Assembly (NCBI RefSeq): GCF_947493735.1
Contig: NZ_CANLSL010000020.1
Span: forward strand, 1 to 52,533
DNA: 52,533 nt
Reading direction: 5' to 3'
Source: an uncultured Acinetobacter sp.
GTDB lineage: Bacteria > Pseudomonadota > Gammaproteobacteria > Pseudomonadales > Moraxellaceae
The translations under genes and the position numbers were made by a program. Positions within the stretch are counted from its first letter, which is position 1. Each line of letters begins with the position of its first letter. Below are positions 8,680 to 18,432 of this stretch, one piece after another. The notes under the pieces are model-generated. The model was not told where the DNA came from and did not search any database. It saw only the letters and a program-made list of their open reading frames with translations.

Positions 8680-10842
8680 TTAGTCGCCTTTATAACCTTT
8701 CAACTTCAAGCGTGCAGCGTGCAATAGTGGCTCTGTATAGCCAGAAGGTTGCTCTGCACCCTTAAAGATCAAGTCAGATGCTGCTTGGAACGCAATACCG
8801 TCAAAGTTTGGTGCCATTGGCGTGTATAGTGCATCATTAGCATTTTGTTCATCAACGATTTTCGCCATACGCTTTAATACTTCTTCCACTTGCGCTTGAG
8901 TCACGATACCGTGACGCAACCAGTTTGCAACGTGTTGAGATGAAATACGTAAAGTTGCACGGTCTTCCATCAAGCCGACATTGTTGATGTCAGGTACTTT
9001 TGAACAACCCACACCCAAGTCAACCCAACGTACAACATAACCCAAGATACCTTGACAGTTATTTTCAAGTTCGTTGTTGATCTCATCCGCTGACCAATTG
9101 GTTTCTGGTGCAAATGGTGGTGTCAATAGATCGTCTAGAGACAACATTTGTTCAGTTTTCAATTGATCTTGACGTGCTTTGACGTTGATTTGATGATAGT
9201 GCATTGCGTGAAGTGCTGCACCAGTCGGTGACGGTACCCAAGCACAGCTTGCACCTGCATTTGGATGTGCAGTCTTCGTCGCAAGCATGTCTTTCATGCT
9301 ATCAGGTTTTGGCCACATGCCTTTACCGATTTGCGCCTTACCTTGTAGACCACATGCAAGACCGATTGCGACGTTACGGTTTTCGTAAGCTGCAATCCAT
9401 TTCTGTGCTTTAACTTCTTCTTTACGAACGACTGGTGCAGCTTCCATAGAGGTATGGATTTCATCACCTGTACGATCCATAAAGCCTGTGTTGATGAAGA
9501 TGGTACGATCTTTCGCTTCAGCGATACAGTTCTTCAAGTTCACAGAAGTACGACGCTCTTCGTCCATGATACCGACTTTCAACGTCTTATCAGGAAGACC
9601 TAAAGCTTTCTCTACACGACCGAACAATTCAACGGTAAATGCAACTTCTTCTGGACCGTGCATTTTCGGTTTTACGATGTACATCGAACCTTTACGAGAG
9701 TTCTTGAGTTCGTTTTGACCTTTGATGTCTGCAATCGTCAGCAAAGGTGTAACCAATGCGTCCATGATGCCTTCAAAGATTTCTTGACCATCCACTAAGA
9801 TCGCAGGGTTTGTCATCAAGTGACCAACATTACGAAGCAACATCAATGAACGACCGTGAAGCGTCGTTTCACCACCGATCAAGTTTTTGCAAGTACGATC
9901 CGCATTCAAAGTACGAGTGATGACTTTATCACCTTTGGCAATTGACTCTTGAAGCGTACCACGCATCAAACCTAACCAGTTGCGATAGCCTTCAACTTTC
10001 TCTTCTGCATCAACCGCAGCAACCGAATCTTCCAAATCTTGAATGGTGGTAATCGCCGCTTCCATGATCAAATCTTTCACGCCAGCAGAATCCGCTTGAC
10101 CGATTGGGCTTGACGCATCTACTTCAATGATCACATGCAGACCATTGTTTAGAAGAACGATTTCTGTCGGTGCAGACGTTTCGCCATTGAAGCCAACGAA
10201 TTGCGCTTCATTTTTCAACGTCGTGGTTGAGCCGTCTTTCAGCGTAACAACAAGTGCATTCGATTCCACAGCATATTTAGTCACATCATCGTGTGTACCT
10301 TGTGCCAATGGGAATGTTTCATTTAAGAAGTTCTTCGCAAATGAGATAACTTTTGCACCACGTGCAGGATTGTAGCCTTTGCCTTTTTCTGCGCCACCTT
10401 CATCAGAAATCACGTCGAAACCATATAATGCGTCATACAATGAGCCCCAACGTGCATTGGCAGCGTTCAAGCTATAACGTGCATTACGTACTGGTACAAC
10501 CAACTGCGCACCTGCAAGAAGTGCAATCTCTTCATCAACATTTTCCGTAGTGATTTGGAAGTCTGCAACTTCAGGCTCTAAATAACCGATCTCAGTTAAG
10601 AATGCTTTGTACGCTTCAAGTTCAAACGTGTTGTTACGATGCCATTCATCGATTTGCTTTTGCAAAGCTTCACGCTTTTCAAGCAATGCTTTGTTCTTTG
10701 GGCTAAGGTCGACAACGACTTGTTCGAAGTTTTTCCAGTATGTTGCACTGTCGATACCGCTGCCTGGGAGTGCTTCATTTTCAATAAAATCGTAAAGTTC
10801 TTTGGCAATCGCAAGTTTGCCTTGTTGAATACGTTCAGTCAT
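8680..10842 (-). CDS. glcB: Malate synthase G
   Basis: 720 residues, the normal length of the monomeric G isoform. It condenses glyoxylate with acetyl-CoA to malate in the glyoxylate bypass. Conserved segments include [11 protein letters not shown], the Mg-binding region around [28 protein letters not shown], and [12 protein letters not shown] carrying the catalytic Asp of the family. The isocitrate lyase gene is not in the window. It is a single-gene unit, with about 250 bp separating it from zapE, and it ends at a clear terminator. Confidence 0.98.
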   Translation of the reverse strand: MTERIQQGKLAIAKELYDFIENEALPGSGIDSATYWKNFEQVVVDLSPKNKALLEKREALQKQIDEWHRNNTFELEAYKAFLTEIGYLEPEVADFQITTENVDEEIALLAGAQLVVPVRNARYSLNAANARWGSLYDALYGFDVISDEGGAEKGKGYNPARGAKVISFAKNFLNETFPLAQGTHDDVTKYAVESNALVVTLKDGSTTTLKNEAQFVGFNGETSAPTEIVLLNNGLHVIIEVDASSPIGQADSAGVKDLIMEAAITTIQDLEDSVAAVDAEEKVEGYRNWLGLMRGTLQESIAKGDKVITRTLNADRTCKNLIGGETTLHGRSLMLLRNVGHLMTNPAILVDGQEIFEGIMDALVTPLLTIADIKGQNELKNSRKGSMYIVKPKMHGPEEVAFTVELFGRVEKALGLPDKTLKVGIMDEERRTSVNLKNCIAEAKDRTIFINTGFMDRTGDEIHTSMEAAPVVRKEEVKAQKWIAAYENRNVAIGLACGLQGKAQIGKGMWPKPDSMKDMLATKTAHPNAGASCAWVPSPTGAALHAMHYHQINVKARQDQLKTEQMLSLDDLLTPPFAPETNWSADEINNELENNCQGILGYVVRWVDLGVGCSKVPDINNVGLMEDRATLRISSQHVANWLRHGIVTQAQVEEVLKRMAKIVDEQNANDALYTPMAPNFDGIAFQAASDLIFKGAEQPSGYTEPLLHAARLKLKGYKGD

Positions 10843-11093
10843 TGTGCTTCCTAACTTTTGGATACTTTGAATTTATGATTAAGGTTCAGTTTCGCCTGTG
10901 TTTATACAAGCGCAATCGACACAAAATTCAATGAAACAACTAGTATACTGATGAAAAATCATCTGCATACCTCTATTACCACGTAAAATAATAAACATGT
11001 TTTGAGAAAATAATAGTCTTTTCTTTAGCTTGTAATGCTTTTAAACAAAAAAGCTGAGTAAATCCTAAGATTCATGAATCCATCAAAAAATCT

Positions 11094-12236
11094 TTAGATC
11101 AACTCACGCTGTGTCGCATTGGTCGATTCATTCAAACGATGTTCAGTATTGAGGTAGTCCTCGGATTGCATCTCAAGCAAACGTGAACGAGTTCGTTCAA
11201 TCTCAAATGCAAGACGCTCACCTTTGTACAATTGGATAATGGAGTCTTCCGAGGTCAAAATCAATTTCACACGACGATCGTAAAACTCATCAACTAAATA
11301 AATAAATCGACGTGTCCCATCCGCCAAATGATCATTAAGATGCGGAATATGACTCACGAGAACCGTATTAAAAGTATTCGCAATCTCAATAAAATCCGCA
11401 GGACTACGAGGCTTTAAACACAGCTCAGAAAAGTCACACCACAATACATCTTCTGTGTGCATACGTGTTACGACCACACGGTTATTGACCAAAATCGGCT
11501 CAGGTGATTTGACTTGATTGGTTGTCAAACTATGAAAGCGTTCTTCGATCCACGCTTCATGTTCACGATTCAGCGGATATTTAAACAGTTGTGATTGTTT
11601 CAGTACACGTAGACGGTAATCCACACCTGAATCAACATTAAGCACGGTACAATTCTTTTTCACCAATTCAATCGTTGGTAAGAAGCGATCACGATGAATG
11701 CCATTTTTATATAGACCATCAGGTGCAATATTTGACGTCGCAACCAACGTCACACCACGACTAAATAGCTTTTGGAATAGATCACCCAAAATCATCGCAT
11801 CGGTAACATTCGATACAAAAAATTCATCGAAACAAATCACCACCGCATCACGATAAATCTGATCGGCAACGATATCGAGCGGATTACGCTGACCTGAAAG
11901 TTTATTGAGCTCTAGATGTACGTGTTGCATAAAGTGGTGAAAGTGCATGCGCATCTTACGGCGAAATGGTACAGCATCATAAAACTGATCCATCAACCAC
12001 GTTTTACCACGCCCTACACCGCCCCACATGTAGACACCATCAGGCGAATCCTGACGACGGAAACGGCGAAATGCTTTTTTTGAAGATTTGTAGCGTTGAA
12101 TCAGCTCTTGCCAAACTCGCTCTAGGTTTTCTACTGCTTTGGCTTGTTCAATATCAGGACTAAACTGACCTGAATCTAAAGCATTTTGATAACGGGTAGC
12201 AGGAGAAAGCACTTCGACGGTATGGAAAGTATTCAT
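11094..12236 (-). CDS. zapE: Cell division protein ZapE (AFG1-like ATPase)
   Basis: An AFG1-family P-loop ATPase. The Walker A is GGVGRGKT (about residue 73) and Walker B is VICFDEFFV. The HFHHFMQHVH segment and TLVATSNIAPDGLYKNG sensor region are typical of ZapE, which acts at the Z-ring in late constriction. The reading frame is open to a TTG at 12266. I chose the ATG at 12236 (380 residues, MNTFHTVEVLSP), which gives the normal family N terminus; neither start has a strong ribosome binding site. It appears monocistronic. Confidence 0.93.
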   Translation of the reverse strand: MNTFHTVEVLSPATRYQNALDSGQFSPDIEQAKAVENLERVWQELIQRYKSSKKAFRRFRRQDSPDGVYMWGGVGRGKTWLMDQFYDAVPFRRKMRMHFHHFMQHVHLELNKLSGQRNPLDIVADQIYRDAVVICFDEFFVSNVTDAMILGDLFQKLFSRGVTLVATSNIAPDGLYKNGIHRDRFLPTIELVKKNCTVLNVDSGVDYRLRVLKQSQLFKYPLNREHEAWIEERFHSLTTNQVKSPEPILVNNRVVVTRMHTEDVLWCDFSELCLKPRSPADFIEIANTFNTVLVSHIPHLNDHLADGTRRFIYLVDEFYDRRVKLILTSEDSIIQLYKGERLAFEIERTRSRLLEMQSEDYLNTEHRLNESTNATQRELI

Positions 12237-12404
12237 AGGAGATAAAGTATTTATACAACTGTGCAAAAGAGTATAACAGACCGAATAGGATAAACATGCA
12301 ACTTTAGTGAAAGCACAGTCAGATCAAAAAAATATATGCTGAACTATCAGAAAGTTGCATCTAGAAAACACATTAGAAATTTTTTAAATAAAAATCCCTA
12401 ATGC

Positions 12405-12905
12405 TTAAGCTGTCGACAATTTCTTTTTAATTTCGTCTTCAACGATTGAAATTTCTAAATCGCTAAAACGACGAATCTCACCTTCTGCATGTTTTTCAAG
12501 CATACCGCCGATAAGTGGCACTTTCACCTTAACCGTCCAATTCAGCTTAAAATTCACTTGATTGGCATCGCCTGTGACTGTACGTTGACTGGTTGCTTGT
12601 AGTGGCAGATTTGCACCAAGTTCAACAGTCGAAGTGAGTTGTTCAACATTGGTCACGTCGCTACGCTTTAGACGAAAGGCATCTTTGAGTAATTTTTTGG
12701 CGATATCCGGAATATTCACATCAAGGTTATATTCACGACGCAAAGTGTAAATATTACCATTCAAATTTGATTCGATAATTTCGAGCTTTTCCCCTGGAAT
12801 ACGGCGACACACGGCTTCGTGTAATTCGGTATCTTTAACCAAAGTTTTAAACTGCTCAAGTGAAACCCCAGTAATCGTTGCTTCGACAGTAAACTGATGT
12901 GCCAT
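12405..12905 (-). CDS. DUF2505 domain-containing protein
   Basis: A 166-residue protein matching the DUF2505 pattern, a START/SRPBCC-like fold. It runs from MAHQFTVEATITGVS to a C-terminal amphipathic helix with Lys-rich end. Strand-rich segments with KLNWTVKVKVPLIGG and EKHAEGEIRRFSDLE fit a lipid- or ligand-binding helix-grip barrel. The function is unknown. There are three possible starts (12920, 12914, 12905). The last is used because it has a GGAAATGAAG-like ribosome binding sequence and the usual N terminus, but the 171-residue form is possible. Confidence 0.82.
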   Translation of the reverse strand: MAHQFTVEATITGVSLEQFKTLVKDTELHEAVCRRIPGEKLEIIESNLNGNIYTLRREYNLDVNIPDIAKKLLKDAFRLKRSDVTNVEQLTSTVELGANLPLQATSQRTVTGDANQVNFKLNWTVKVKVPLIGGMLEKHAEGEIRRFSDLEISIVEDEIKKKLSTA

Positions 12906-12991
12906 AAACTTCATTTCCATAATGTGTTTTTATTGAAGGGTCTATTTAACTTGAATTCTGCACATTTGTAAAACGCATTTTTAGCCAAAAC

Positions 12992-13816
12992 TTAAACACC
13001 ATTTTTCATAAGTGTTCTGAGTGCTCTTTTGACAATGTATTGCGTTGCTTTCATATGCTCTGGATTGGCGTGACTTTGTTTCAACCACTGATCACATAGA
13101 GTCTGCACAAACTCAGGTTTTGTTTTACTGGCGTCATTGAGCCAATTTGCTACGCTATCCTGTACATATTTTTCAGGATCTTGATAAAGTGGCACTAGTA
13201 ATGACAACGCCAGTTCAGGATTATCTTTTAAATCTTCAATATGATTGCACCATACGCCACGTGGACGAGTGGCTTCAGTGGCAAAACGCCGTATAAACGC
13301 ATCTTCATGCACCACCCAACCTTGCAAAATCTCAATGCTTTGCTCAAGCTGTAAAATAATATAGGGACGCATCGCCATCCAAGCCACTTCACGCACGCCA
13401 AAATGGGTATCCTGGGCAAATGGCTGAATTACCCTAAATCGCTCTGATAAGCTCATTTCTGGATTAAGTACAACTGCATAACACGCCCAACAGCGCACCA
13501 TATCTGATTGATGTGTAATGATTTTCGATAATAATTTTATTGAATGTTCCGACAAAGCAAGCTGATACAGCAAGCTACCAATACACGCATTTCGACTATT
13601 CACCGTTGGCTTTTTCAGGTTTTCAATCTGTTTCTTCAGATTGGTAAAATGCGCAGATAAATCCAGTTCAGCCAAGAAATTTTTCAATAATTCGACTTGA
13701 TCGACAGCAAGCCATTCCACCAAATTTGCAGATTCGATTTCACCACGATTAAGCTGTTCTAAAATGCTTTGTGGAATATCTTTGGTGCTTCTTGCACCTT
13801 TACGCGCTGTGTTCAT
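12992..13816 (-). CDS. HEAT-repeat protein, AlkC/AlkD-like
   Basis: A 274-residue all-helical protein with repeated helical hairpins of about 35-40 residues. The segment RRFATEATRPRGVWCNHI resembles the RR(F/L)A(S/T)E..RPRG motif of HEAT-like DNA alkylation repair proteins, so a DNA-binding or alkylated-base repair role is plausible but unproven. The N-terminal 20 residues are basic. It is transcribed in the same direction as the TelA operon, but separated from it by 102 bp that are mostly tandem repeat. A weak AGAGAA ribosome binding site precedes the ATG. Confidence 0.7.
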   Translation of the reverse strand: MNTARKGARSTKDIPQSILEQLNRGEIESANLVEWLAVDQVELLKNFLAELDLSAHFTNLKKQIENLKKPTVNSRNACIGSLLYQLALSEHSIKLLSKIITHQSDMVRCWACYAVVLNPEMSLSERFRVIQPFAQDTHFGVREVAWMAMRPYIILQLEQSIEILQGWVVHEDAFIRRFATEATRPRGVWCNHIEDLKDNPELALSLLVPLYQDPEKYVQDSVANWLNDASKTKPEFVQTLCDQWLKQSHANPEHMKATQYIVKRALRTLMKNGV

Positions 13817-13861
13817 CAGTTCTCTTTGTGAGTTTTGAGTTGTATAAGAATAATCATACTA

Positions 13862-13924
13862 ACTAAGCCACTAAGCCACTAAGCCACTAAGCCACTAAGC
13901 CACTAAGCCACTAAGCCACTAAGC
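13862..13924. repeat. 8-bp tandem repeat (ACTAAGCC, 7.9 copies)
   Basis: Seven perfect copies of ACTAAGCC plus seven bases of an eighth. It lies between the SUKH gene and the HEAT-repeat gene. The last, partial copy supplies the TAG stop of the SUKH gene (13919-13921). The unit length is not a multiple of three, but every reading frame meets TAG within three units, so copy-number change cannot extend the protein far. The copies are identical, which suggests recent slippage and length variation among strains. Confidence 0.95.
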
Positions 13925-14575
13925 ATTTTGAAAAGATTCACACCAAAATGAATAATACTGCCCTGCATATTTTTTCATCTGTGGAAAATACCATTTGGCG
14001 ACACTGTCCACCAAGTTAAAACCTCGTTCATCATCAATGATTTCAAAGTCGGGATGATTAAGCATGGCATGTTGATAGCAAGCGCATAACAAAAACTGTG
14101 CGATATTATCCGCTACCGTGTCGCCATAATCCCAACCACCCGAACCATGAATGCGCATTTCCACTTGGGGCGTACCATTTTTTAAATCAATAAAATAGGG
14201 ATCGCCTCCTTCATTCGCGATCATAAAATAATGCGCTGGCCAGTCGTCAATGTCTTCTTTGAGCACTGGATTATAGTTATATCCATCCTGAATAAATTTC
14301 AACTCATGTAACGGCAGTAAATTCAGTGGATTGCCCACAGTATCTAGAGTGACTCCTTTTTGATTGCAGACTTGGACGATATAGTCTTGCAACTCGCTTG
14401 GAAATGGATCGTGAAATTCCGCTTGAATGCGTTTCAGTGCTTCGCTGTTGTCGTGCTTGCCTTGCATGGTAAATTCTTGATAAACATTTTCATACCATTC
14501 ATGCCCGAGCAGCTTGGGATCAGGTTTTGGCCAAATTTTTTCAATTTCGAGTAATGCAGTTTGTAGATCCGTCAT
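13919..14575 (-). CDS. SMI1/KNR4 (SUKH) family protein
   Basis: 218 residues of the SUKH superfamily. Signature features are the Pro-rich start of the domain (PFPSELQDYI, about residues 57-66), the NLLPLHELKFIQDG segment, and YFMIANEGGDPYFIDLKNG, the core strand pair. Many SUKH proteins are immunity proteins against nuclease toxins; others are housekeeping. No toxin gene is adjacent. The start overlaps the region of the preceding DKNYY stop with only a 2-nt gap, so it is the last gene of the TelA operon. The stop codon lies inside the 8-bp repeat. Confidence 0.85.
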   Translation of the reverse strand: MTDLQTALLEIEKIWPKPDPKLLGHEWYENVYQEFTMQGKHDNSEALKRIQAEFHDPFPSELQDYIVQVCNQKGVTLDTVGNPLNLLPLHELKFIQDGYNYNPVLKEDIDDWPAHYFMIANEGGDPYFIDLKNGTPQVEMRIHGSGGWDYGDTVADNIAQFLLCACYQHAMLNHPDFEIIDDERGFNLVDSVAKWYFPQMKKYAGQYYSFWCESFQNA

Positions 14576-14577
14576 TC

Positions 14578-15354
14578 TTATTTTCTTGAATTATCCTGTG
14601 TCGCCATCTGTTGGAGCTTTTTTAGCGATGTCCGTCGCCCAAAATCATAACGATACTCCCGATCAAAGGCATAACCTCGCTTATCAATGACTTTAAAATG
14701 AAACGAGTCAAGACTTTTAGTTTTAATCACTTTGACTTGTTTGGCGATGGTGTCGATATAGTAGGCAAAATTTCGATCTGTGGCATAATAAGTGTGATCT
14801 TGCTCAAGATAATAACCCGATGTAAAACAATCTTCTAAAAACGCAAAACTATCTACATCCACACCCTCGACGATCTGATCTCGAAAATATACATGTTTTT
14901 TATCTTTGGCAAGATTGGCATGTTTAAGCTGAGTAAACACCTGAAAACTATCGAGATCTGCTTCACGCAACGGCTTATCAAAACTAAAGTAGACTTGATC
15001 TTTAACTCGATAATATAAGCCCTCTAATGGTTTTAAATCATCAAAGTCATACGTTAATTTTTCAGCAAAATAATAATTCTGAGCGCCTAAACTCATCAAA
15101 CCCTTTTCAATGTCAACGATTTTAAAATCCTGTGGCGCAGCATCTGTAATGACAGCGAATGGACACATATAACTCTCGACATAAAGATGATCTTTATCCC
15201 GAAAATAGATAGTGCGATCGGCATCATGTGCCACAATCTCAAAACTGGCAAAATCAATCAGCGGATAAAACTTGCAAAAACGCTCTGAGGAGTATTGTAG
15301 AATCAACTTTTCATCAATGATTTTAAATCCACAACCTAGTTCACGTACCGACAT
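14578..15354 (-). CDS. DKNYY family protein
   Basis: 258 residues built from repeated short units in which a DKxxVYF/Y core recurs (for example KDKKHVYFRDQIVEG, RDKDHLYVESY, LEQDHTYYATDRNFAYY). This pattern is typical of the DKNYY family and predicts repeating beta-hairpins. There is no signal peptide or membrane segment. The function is unknown. It follows the membrane-protein gene by 20 bp and precedes the SUKH gene by 2 nt, so the three are almost certainly translated from one mRNA. DKNYY proteins are often found with other accessory proteins of unknown role. Confidence 0.8.
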   Translation of the reverse strand: MSVRELGCGFKIIDEKLILQYSSERFCKFYPLIDFASFEIVAHDADRTIYFRDKDHLYVESYMCPFAVITDAAPQDFKIVDIEKGLMSLGAQNYYFAEKLTYDFDDLKPLEGLYYRVKDQVYFSFDKPLREADLDSFQVFTQLKHANLAKDKKHVYFRDQIVEGVDVDSFAFLEDCFTSGYYLEQDHTYYATDRNFAYYIDTIAKQVKVIKTKSLDSFHFKVIDKRGYAFDREYRYDFGRRTSLKKLQQMATQDNSRK

Positions 15355-15374
15355 GCTTTATTCCAGTGTAATGA

Positions 15375-16322
15375 CTAATTTAATAACTGCTGTTCAATCC
15401 GCCCTAGCCGTTTGCTTAAACGCCAATTAAGCAGATAAAAAATCATCATCAACACAGCAAAGCTAATAATCAAACCGACTAATATTAATCGCATGATTTG
15501 CACAATACGATTCGCTTCATTGACTTGAGTTTGCACAGTTTCGGCAAAAGGTGTGACTGCTTTGCCGTAGATTTGATGCTGCATCATCCACAATTGTTCA
15601 GGCTTAAAACCATTCGCTACCATTTGACTTGCATCATTTTGTTCAACTTTGGCAAGCTTGGATAAATAAGCCAGTGCCACTTCACGATCTATTGGGCGAT
15701 GTAAAATAGCAGTTTGTGCTAAAAGGTAATCTGCAACAGGTTCATCAATCTTACTTTGCTGAATATAACGATAAACGTCACTTTGCTGAATATTGGTTTG
15801 ATATTCAACAGCTTCAAGATACTGTTCTTGCTTAGCATCATCACCAACCCATTCGTACTGAGCAAAGCTCAACCCTACCCATAACAAGATAAAACTAATT
15901 ACAAATGCCAAAGTGGTTTGTACAAAGCCTTTAAATTTTTGCTTAAAAAAAGAAAGTTTTTTGGCGTAGAAAATCAGTAAAATCGCGCCAACAAAAGACA
16001 CACTGAGCTTGAGTCCAAGCCATAAAATCCACTGAATCAAATGGCTGAAATAATCGTTTTGTCCGCCGATACGATCTTGAACCGATTGCGCACTAAATGG
16101 TACATGGAGCTGTTGCAAAGTTGGTGAAATCTCAAATAAGGCATAGACCAGTTGTTGATTAAAATACAAAGCCACCACCGCCATGATGCCAAGCAATAAA
16201 GACAGCATCATCGAAGCACGCATTTTGTTACGGCGAGCTTTGAGTTGGACTAATCCTTGCTCAAACTCAACCTGCTGTTGCACAGATAAATGTACCGAAG
16301 ACCTATCTTTTAATTTGCTCAT
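15375..16322 (-). CDS. Four-helix membrane protein of the TelA operon
   Basis: I do not recognise a named family. This 315-residue protein has four predicted membrane segments: about 36-58, 92-118, 132-153 and 278-302. Between segments three and four lies a soluble, helical, Gln-rich domain of about 120 residues. The N terminus (1-35) is charged and helical; the C terminus ends in a short basic tail (RLSKRLGRIEQQ). It is encoded 33 bp after telA and 20 bp before the DKNYY gene. It could be the membrane partner of the TelA proteins; that is inference from gene order only. Confidence 0.75.
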   Translation of the reverse strand: MSKLKDRSSVHLSVQQQVEFEQGLVQLKARRNKMRASMMLSLLLGIMAVVALYFNQQLVYALFEISPTLQQLHVPFSAQSVQDRIGGQNDYFSHLIQWILWLGLKLSVSFVGAILLIFYAKKLSFFKQKFKGFVQTTLAFVISFILLWVGLSFAQYEWVGDDAKQEQYLEAVEYQTNIQQSDVYRYIQQSKIDEPVADYLLAQTAILHRPIDREVALAYLSKLAKVEQNDASQMVANGFKPEQLWMMQHQIYGKAVTPFAETVQTQVNEANRIVQIMRLILVGLIISFAVLMMIFYLLNWRLSKRLGRIEQQLLN

Positions 16323-16355
16323 ATGTATTTATGCTCAAAATTGAATAAGTTGAGA

Positions 16356-17525
16356 TTAAGACTTTTTCATCTCATACTGACTATCTTCGATCACCAATTG
16401 ATTTAAATTAGACTGTAAAGATTTCAGTTTTTCAGTGGCTTGGACACGTTGTTGCATGCCCTCTTTTTGAATCTGAATCACATCATTGACGGTTTTGATC
16501 AAGGTATTCTGCACATGCTCTAAGGTTTCTACGTCGATCACTGCACGTTGATTCGCCCTTGCAGTTTTTACCGAATTATCATGTAAAAGTTCCGCATTGC
16601 GACGCAATAATTCATTGGTGGCATCATCAATGGTATTTGCCAATTCCACGCTATTTTTCTGCTCATTTAAGGACAAAGCCAAACTGATCTGATTTTTCCA
16701 TGCAGGTAAGGTGATGTTTTTAATCGCATAAAACTTATCGACCAGCATCAGATTATTGGATTGGATAATCCGAATCATCGGTAACGTTTGCAGTGCAGAC
16801 TGTTGTAGTGTGCGCAGATCATGCACACGCTTTTCCAAATTATTGGCATGATGATTTAGGTCATAAATCTGACTGACAATCTGTTGATTGATTTGATCAT
16901 TGCTTTGAACATTGTTTTGACTGCTTAATTGACTGATTTGATTAGCGATTTGTTTCTGCTTGAGCTGTCCAGAGGCAATATAGATGCCAAGCTGACGGTA
17001 CTCATCTTGAATCGCACCGTACATTTTATCCAGCATATCCACGCGTTGTTTTAGACCACCTTGTGTGGTTTCAATCTCTTTGACCAAGGTATCAATTTGC
17101 GCTTTGCTGTCATTAAATCGCAGTTGGAAACTCTGCTTTGCGCCGTTAAATTTCGACAAAATCGTACCGATCAGCCCTTTCTTTTTATTTTCGGCAAGCA
17201 AATTGTCACTATTGAGTTGCTGTGCAACTTGGACTACTTGGTTGAGCTTCTGCCCTGTTTCGTCCAAGTCTTTGCTTTGCACCATTTGTAGCAATTCATC
17301 GGTATAGCTAGAGGTGTTTGAAGCGATATTTTTGCCATATTCCGCCACACTATACTGACCCAACTCGTCGAGTTCATGACTAACTTCTTGGACTTGTGCA
17401 AAGTCTTGCTCAGATAAACCTAAAGACTGTAAATCGAGTTGCTCAAATTCGGATTGGCTGATTTTATTTTCCGTCTGAATGACTTGATTTTTCGGATCAG
17501 AAAACGATGGGTTTGAGTTGCTCAT
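16356..17525 (-). CDS. telA: TelA family (toxic anion resistance) protein
   Basis: A 389-residue soluble, strongly helical protein of the TelA/KlaA family, first linked to tellurite resistance and also found in stress clusters. Coiled-coil stretches span roughly residues 60-350. The segment YAIKNITLPAWKNQISLAL and the following NAELLHDNSVKTARAN are the best family markers. The reading frame is open to 17606, but the ATG at 17525 has AGGA about 10 nt upstream and gives the usual N terminus, so the 27 extra residues are rejected. It starts 4 nt after the stop of the TelA-like gene. Confidence 0.88.
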   Translation of the reverse strand: MSNSNPSFSDPKNQVIQTENKISQSEFEQLDLQSLGLSEQDFAQVQEVSHELDELGQYSVAEYGKNIASNTSSYTDELLQMVQSKDLDETGQKLNQVVQVAQQLNSDNLLAENKKKGLIGTILSKFNGAKQSFQLRFNDSKAQIDTLVKEIETTQGGLKQRVDMLDKMYGAIQDEYRQLGIYIASGQLKQKQIANQISQLSSQNNVQSNDQINQQIVSQIYDLNHHANNLEKRVHDLRTLQQSALQTLPMIRIIQSNNLMLVDKFYAIKNITLPAWKNQISLALSLNEQKNSVELANTIDDATNELLRRNAELLHDNSVKTARANQRAVIDVETLEHVQNTLIKTVNDVIQIQKEGMQQRVQATEKLKSLQSNLNQLVIEDSQYEMKKS

Positions 17526-17529
17526 AATT

Positions 17530-18432
17530 TTATTTTTCCTCAGTATTTGGAATTTGCTGTGATTGATCTTGATACATAGATGTTGACTGTACTTGCGATG
17601 GTTCAATATTTAAAGTCTGAATCAATTGCTCACGTAGACGATTGAGTTTTTCCAGTTCCGCAGGACTTTGCCCTGCATGACTCGCCCGAATCTGTTGATA
17701 CCACAGCGGAATTAATACATTTTTCGCCTCATTAAAACGGTCTAAAATTGTCAGCGCCACATTTTGATTAAGTTGAATCTGCGCCATTGCCAGATCTGTG
17801 GCATGTTGTGAAGTCATCAGCATATTGATTTTTTTGTCTAATCGCACTGAAAATGACTCATATTGTGCGCTCGATGCAAAGCGTTTTGATTGCTGTAAAA
17901 ATTGCTCCGCAGCTTGAATATGCTGTGACATATCCTCACGTTTCGCTTCTAAAGCTTTGAAATTATGCTGTGACTGCATGATCTCACCATAGACACATTG
18001 GCTTAAAATCGTGGCTTGCTCAATGCTTTTTTCAAGACTTTTTAAGAAGTTGATCGAACCTGCCTGATGCTCTAAATCGACACCAAACCAACGATGTAGG
18101 AAATGATATTTCTTGGCGCTAAAGAGTTTTTTTGATTGGTTCAGTTGGGCAATGATATTTTGGATCAGTCGTCCAAGTTCCGCAGAATGCGCAATATTTG
18201 CTTGTGCTAAGAAGCGTTGCTGATCTTGGATAATCGCATCACCGTAATGGCTGAGATTGCTTGGTTGATGAAGCAATGGCGTGAGAATATCTCGTTGAAT
18301 GGCGATGATTGCTGATTGGTCTTGTTTAAATTCGTCAACGCTATGCACATGATTTACTGGGTTTAAATCATGTACTTTTTTTTCATCAGACTTTTTGTCT
18401 ATTCGACTCGATCGCTTAAACGATATACCCAA
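17530..18432 (-). CDS. TelA-like coiled-coil protein
   Basis: About 300 residues, mostly helical. It shares with TelA the pattern Ala-Lys-Asn-hydrophobic-hydrophobic-Ile/Leu-Pro-x-Trp (here FNEAKNVLIPLWYQQI), followed by a shorter C-terminal helix, so it looks like a diverged TelA paralogue or XpaC-like partner. No ATG exists near the N terminus. The TTG at 18432 is chosen over the TTG at 18450 because AGGGGT lies 8 nt upstream of it. The first 25 residues are basic. It heads the five-gene operon and is probably translationally coupled to telA. Confidence 0.7.
   Translation of the reverse strand: MGISFKRSSRIDKKSDEKKVHDLNPVNHVHSVDEFKQDQSAIIAIQRDILTPLLHQPSNLSHYGDAIIQDQQRFLAQANIAHSAELGRLIQNIIAQLNQSKKLFSAKKYHFLHRWFGVDLEHQAGSINFLKSLEKSIEQATILSQCVYGEIMQSQHNFKALEAKREDMSQHIQAAEQFLQQSKRFASSAQYESFSVRLDKKINMLMTSQHATDLAMAQIQLNQNVALTILDRFNEAKNVLIPLWYQQIRASHAGQSPAELEKLNRLREQLIQTLNIEPSQVQSTSMYQDQSQQIPNTEEK

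Noticed and set aside
13862..13924. Possible CRISPR array
   Set aside because: The units are 8 bp and directly adjacent without spacers; this is a simple tandem repeat.
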